From the NCBI GenBank assembly GCA_021205375.1, contig JAJPXR010000174.1, forward strand, positions 1 to 5,473: a DNA stretch of 5,473 nt, given 5' to 3'. Under the pieces are notes generated by a model. That model worked only from the letters and a program-made list of their open reading frames with translations, was not told the origin of the DNA and ran no database searches. Below, one piece after another: positions 4,111 to 5,473 of the stretch. Source of the DNA: Clostridiales bacterium (GTDB lineage: Bacteria > Bacillota > Clostridia > Oscillospirales > Oscillospiraceae). The position numbers were made by a program, and so were the translations under genes. Within the stretch, counting starts at the first letter, position 1, and each line of letters opens with the position of its first letter.

Positions 4111-4768
4111 TTTCATTGCACATTAAAATCAAAACCGGCTCGATGCGCAGCCCCGGTCTCCCCTGCCGCACCGCTTCCACCAGCGCCAGCTTGGGGGGAC
4201 TTTCCAGCCGATGCTGCACCAGTTGCAGCCGCTTGGGTTCCAAACCGTTCTCCCGCAGGGCCAGCAGCAGGTCGGTCAGCCGCTCCGCCCGACACACCAG
4301 GGCGAACCGCCCGCCGGTTTTCAACCGGGGAGCCGCAGCCCGGCACAGGTCGGACAGCGTGCAAGTCACCTCGCTGCGGGCGGCGGCGCTGCGCCGGGAG
4401 GCCAGCTCGCCGGTCCCCAGGGGGAAATAGGGCGGGTTGGAGACGATGAGGTCGTAATGCCCCTGAGAGAACCACCCCGGCTGCCGCAGGTCGCCCGTGA
4501 GAACTTCCCCGGCCAGGCCGTTTTCCGCCAGGTTCTGCCGAGCCAGGGACGCGGCGGCGGGGTCGATGTCGATGCCGTCCAGGGTCAGGCCCGGCTCCCG
4601 CGCCGCCAGCAGCAGGGCCAGCACCCCCACGCCACAGCCCAGGTCCAGCACCCGCGCACCCCGGCGGAGGGTGGCGAACCGGGCCAACTGCACCGAGTCC
4701 GTCCCCAGCAGGGGAAGGGCATCGTCCTGCCGGAGGGTGTAGGGGCCGATGCGCTCCAGCCGTTCCAT
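4100..4768 (-). CDS. trmN6: TrmN6/YabB-type tRNA (adenine-N6) methyltransferase, C-terminus probably altered
   Basis: A 222-residue Rossmann-fold methyltransferase. In the family it methylates N6 of A37 in tRNA1(Val) using S-adenosylmethionine. Visible motifs: LLGTDSVQLARFA (20-32), the SAM loop VLDLGCGVGVLALLL (40-54), GIDIDP (65-70), a GD acidic site (92-93) and the catalytic NPPYF (111-115), the mark of N6-adenine methylases. The start at 4768 is chosen over in-frame ATGs at 4789 and 4834 because GGGAGGG (4781-4775) sits 6 nt upstream, family homology begins there, and the predicted transcription start (about 4792) excludes 4834. The last residues, MCNEMSC, and the stop come from the repeat element, overlapping it by 11 bp; relatives usually go on with a Y-x-x-x-G-x-Y-type tail after the EPxLIL strand, so some 15-25 residues may be missing (inference). 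The active-site half is complete, so activity may persist. Confidence 0.9.
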   Translation of the reverse strand: MERLERIGPYTLRQDDALPLLGTDSVQLARFATLRRGARVLDLGCGVGVLALLLAAREPGLTLDGIDIDPAAASLARQNLAENGLAGEVLTGDLRQPGWFSQGHYDLIVSNPPYFPLGTGELASRRSAAARSEVTCTLSDLCRAAAPRLKTGGRFALVCRAERLTDLLLALRENGLEPKRLQLVQHRLESPPKLALVEAVRQGRPGLRIEPVLILMCNEMSC

Positions 4769-4798
4769 AACCGTCCCTCCCGATTCCATGCTGTTCCC

Positions 4799-4827
4799 AT
4801 TATGCCACAAGCGGGGGCAATTAGCAA
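4799..4827 (-). promoter_or_regulatory. Promoter of trmN6
   Basis: On the minus strand: TTGCTA (4827-4822), a 17-nt spacer, and CATAAT (4804-4799) preceded by TGG, an extended -10 (TGnCATAAT). The start would be near 4792, giving a 24-nt leader with the GGGAGGG ribosome site. The -35 box lies wholly in the heptamer array at 4817-4851. Confidence 0.6.
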
Positions 4828-4851
4828 TGAGCAATTTGCAATGTGCAATGG
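4817..4851. repeat. Tandem heptamer array GCAATNN x5
   Basis: Five head-to-tail units: GCAATTA, GCAATGA, GCAATTT, GCAATGT, GCAATGG. The first five bases are invariant and the last two vary. The period equals that of the GCTGTTA arrays in the element between trmN6 and rsmI, but the unit is different. Another half-unit (TTGCACATT, 4115-4123) lies at the trmN6 3' end. It resembles the short tandemly repeated heptamers known from cyanobacterial genomes. Confidence 0.75.
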
Positions 4852-4874
4852 CGCGAAATCAAACGTTCCGTTGT

Positions 4875-4920
4875 CGCCTGACGGCGGAGGGGGACCATGC
4901 GAAGCATGGTGGAGGGGTTT
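4875..4920. repeat. Half-size copy of the CCCCTCC hairpin repeat
   Basis: Read on the minus strand it runs AAACCCCTCC, a 7-bp hairpin ACCATGC-TTC-GCATGGT (4910-4894), then CCCCCTCCGCC and a small CGCC-GTCA-GGCG stem (4886-4875). The order (A)AACCCCTCC, variable hairpin, C-rich CTCC block matches each arm of the larger element at 5191-5395, but here only one arm is present. Confidence 0.6.
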
Positions 4921-4973
4921 AGGCGGCATAATATTTCGTCAACCTCCCAAATTTGCGGGCAAAAACCGGGGAA
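4921..4973. other. Intergenic stretch, nothing recognised
   Basis: AT-rich sequence with AATATTTCGTC, then a purine/C-rich stretch with CCGGGG. There is no ribosome site with a plausible ORF on either strand and no promoter I trust. Confidence 0.4.
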
Positions 4974-4995
4974 AAACGGCGGTTCGCCCCCGTTT
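4974..4995. terminator. Hairpin with UUCG loop, terminator-like
   Basis: AAACGGCGG (4974-4982) pairs with CCCCCGTTT (4987-4995) apart from one C/C mismatch, around a TTCG loop. On the minus strand TTTTT follows within the stem end, and on the plus strand TTTATTT follows. It could stop leftward transcription before the trmN6 promoter or rightward transcription from an unknown unit. Confidence 0.5.
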
Positions 4996-5014
4996 ATTTC
5001 GTCCTTGACGAAAT
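4996..5014. other. Perfect 8-bp palindrome ATTTCGTC-CTT-GACGAAAT
   Basis: ATTTCGTC (4996-5003) and GACGAAAT (5007-5014) are exact inverted repeats around a 3-nt loop, directly abutting the preceding hairpin. The half-site ATTTCGTC also occurs at 4933-4940. It could be a protein-binding dyad or an extension of the terminator structure. Confidence 0.45.
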
Positions 5015-5134
5015 TATTTGCTCAAATTTTCAATAAATTGTCATTGATAGGCCATATATGGGTGTGGTATAGCAAGGATACACAAATTGTTGTTGTGTTT
5101 TCTTACCTCTAAGGGAAATACCCGCTCACAACCA
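5015..5134. other. AT-rich intergenic stretch without a supported gene
   Basis: A possible weak rightward promoter is TTGATA (5044-5049), an 18-nt spacer and TATAGC (5068-5073). The only ATG nearby opens a four-codon frame. If that promoter is real, a transcript of about 95 nt would end at the strong terminator beginning at 5135, but the hexamers are poor and no conserved copy exists in the window. Confidence 0.25.
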
Positions 5135-5181
5135 AAAACCGGGACAGACGAACCAACTTCGTCTGTCCCGGTTTTACATTT
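5135..5181. terminator. Strong bidirectional intrinsic terminator
   Basis: Positions 5135-5152 and 5158-5175 form a perfect 18-bp stem (core CCGGGACAGACGAA with TTCGTCTGTCCCGG) with loop CCAAC and A/T-rich ends. TTTTACATTTTTT follows on the plus strand and GGTTTTTGG on the minus strand. No gene in the window clearly uses it; a gene beyond the right edge on the minus strand, or a small RNA from the left, are candidates. Confidence 0.85.
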
Positions 5182-5190
5182 TTTGGTGAT

Positions 5191-5395
5191 GAAACCCCTC
5201 CGTCACGGCTTACGCCGTGCCACCTCCCCTTTCAGGGGCGGCAAGGGGGGATAGTGCTTGCTATTTGGTCAGCAATTCTGCCCAGAGTAATACAGGTTTT
5301 CCACGAAGAACTACCGTTCGGTAACTGACCGCCCCTCTAGCCTCCCCTGAAAGGGGAGGAGGGCCGCCGCCTTCAGGCGGTGGCGGTGGGGTTTC
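5191..5395. repeat. 205-bp inverted-repeat element with variable inner hairpins
   Basis: The ends are GAAACCCC (5191-5198) and GGGGTTTC (5388-5395). Each arm of about 55 bp has the order GAAACCCC, a variable hairpin, then CTCCCCTTTCAGGGG. Left hairpin: CACGGC-TTAC-GCCGTG (5204-5219). Right hairpin: nine pairs around TTCA (5363-5371 with 5376-5384). The right arm also has CCTCCCCT-GAA-AGGGGAGG (5341-5359). The core (about 5251-5340) has the TACCG-TT-CGGTA palindrome and inverted GGTCAG/CTGACC but no ORF of note. It looks like a small non-autonomous repeat of a kind scattered through Clostridia genomes; no transposase is present. Confidence 0.7.
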
Positions 5396-5445
5396 TGGCA
5401 AATGGCTGAATAAAAGGGATAATCAGATAGCTAATAACAAATGTG

Positions 5446-5473
5446 GCCCTCCCGCGCGGCAACGCGGGAGGGC
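5446..5473. other. GC-rich hairpin at right edge
   Basis: GCCCTCCCGCG (5446-5456) and CGCGGGAGGGC (5463-5473) are perfect 11-bp arms around CGGCAA. The window ends at the stem, so whether a T tract follows cannot be seen; it may be a terminator or part of another repeat. Confidence 0.6.

Noticed and set aside
4211..5008. 265-codon plus-strand frame opposite trmN6
   Set aside because: It is antisense to a clear methyltransferase, is Gln/Pro/Gly-rich, and runs on through heptamers and hairpin repeats, so it is a GC-driven artefact.

Overview
The window looks like chromosomal DNA from a gut-type Gram-positive anaerobe of the class Clostridia, most likely Oscillospiraceae (the Flavonifractor / Pseudoflavonifractor / Lawsonibacter kind). 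This is an inference from sigma-A-type promoters with 17-bp spacers, purine-rich ribosome sites, the protein families present, very GC-rich housekeeping genes and an abundance of small hairpin and heptamer repeats. Four ordinary protein genes are clear: a PHP-domain histidinol-phosphatase-like gene (683-1534, minus), a divergent AraC-family regulator (1704-2594, plus), the 16S rRNA 2'-O-methyltransferase rsmI (3070-3906, minus) and a TrmN6/YabB-type tRNA methyltransferase (4100-4768, minus).

The most interesting content is in the gaps. Two diverged direct copies of one compact cassette lie at about 160-660 (copy A) and 2625-3015 (copy B). Each has (i) a minus-strand promoter, (ii) a structured leader that starts with a hairpin at the predicted 5' end, (iii) a tiny minus-strand ORF for a hydrophobic peptide with a lysine/arginine-rich tail, resembling the 'putative holin-like toxin' group, and (iv) a convergent plus-strand consensus promoter driving a roughly 90-nt RNA that ends at a strong intrinsic terminator lying over the 3' end of the ORF. 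This is the layout of a type I toxin / antisense-RNA system. The two copies support each other: the 5' hairpin has compensatory base changes, and an upstream anti-Shine-Dalgarno element is conserved. Copy B has the compact 28-residue ORF. Copy A lacks one A in the lysine-codon run, loses the equivalent stop, and reads on to 47 residues; its leader is also about twice as long.

The cassettes bracket the PHP gene and the AraC regulator. These two genes are visibly less GC-rich than rsmI and trmN6 and share a 169-bp divergent control region. Copy A follows the PHP gene and copy B follows rsmI, in both cases without an obvious terminator between the gene and the toxin promoter.

The right half carries the rRNA and tRNA modification genes in the order trmN6 then rsmI, as in the yabB-yabC region of Firmicutes but without a yazA gene between them. 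They are separated by a 184-bp element with 12-bp perfect inverted ends built from heptamer repeats. This element supplies the last codons and the stop of trmN6, which probably lost its usual C-terminal tail. A second heptamer array lies just upstream of trmN6 and appears to supply its -35 box. The last 620 bases contain no gene that I can support. They hold a half-size hairpin repeat, two intrinsic-terminator-like hairpins, a 205-bp inverted-repeat element and a GC-rich hairpin cut by the window edge.
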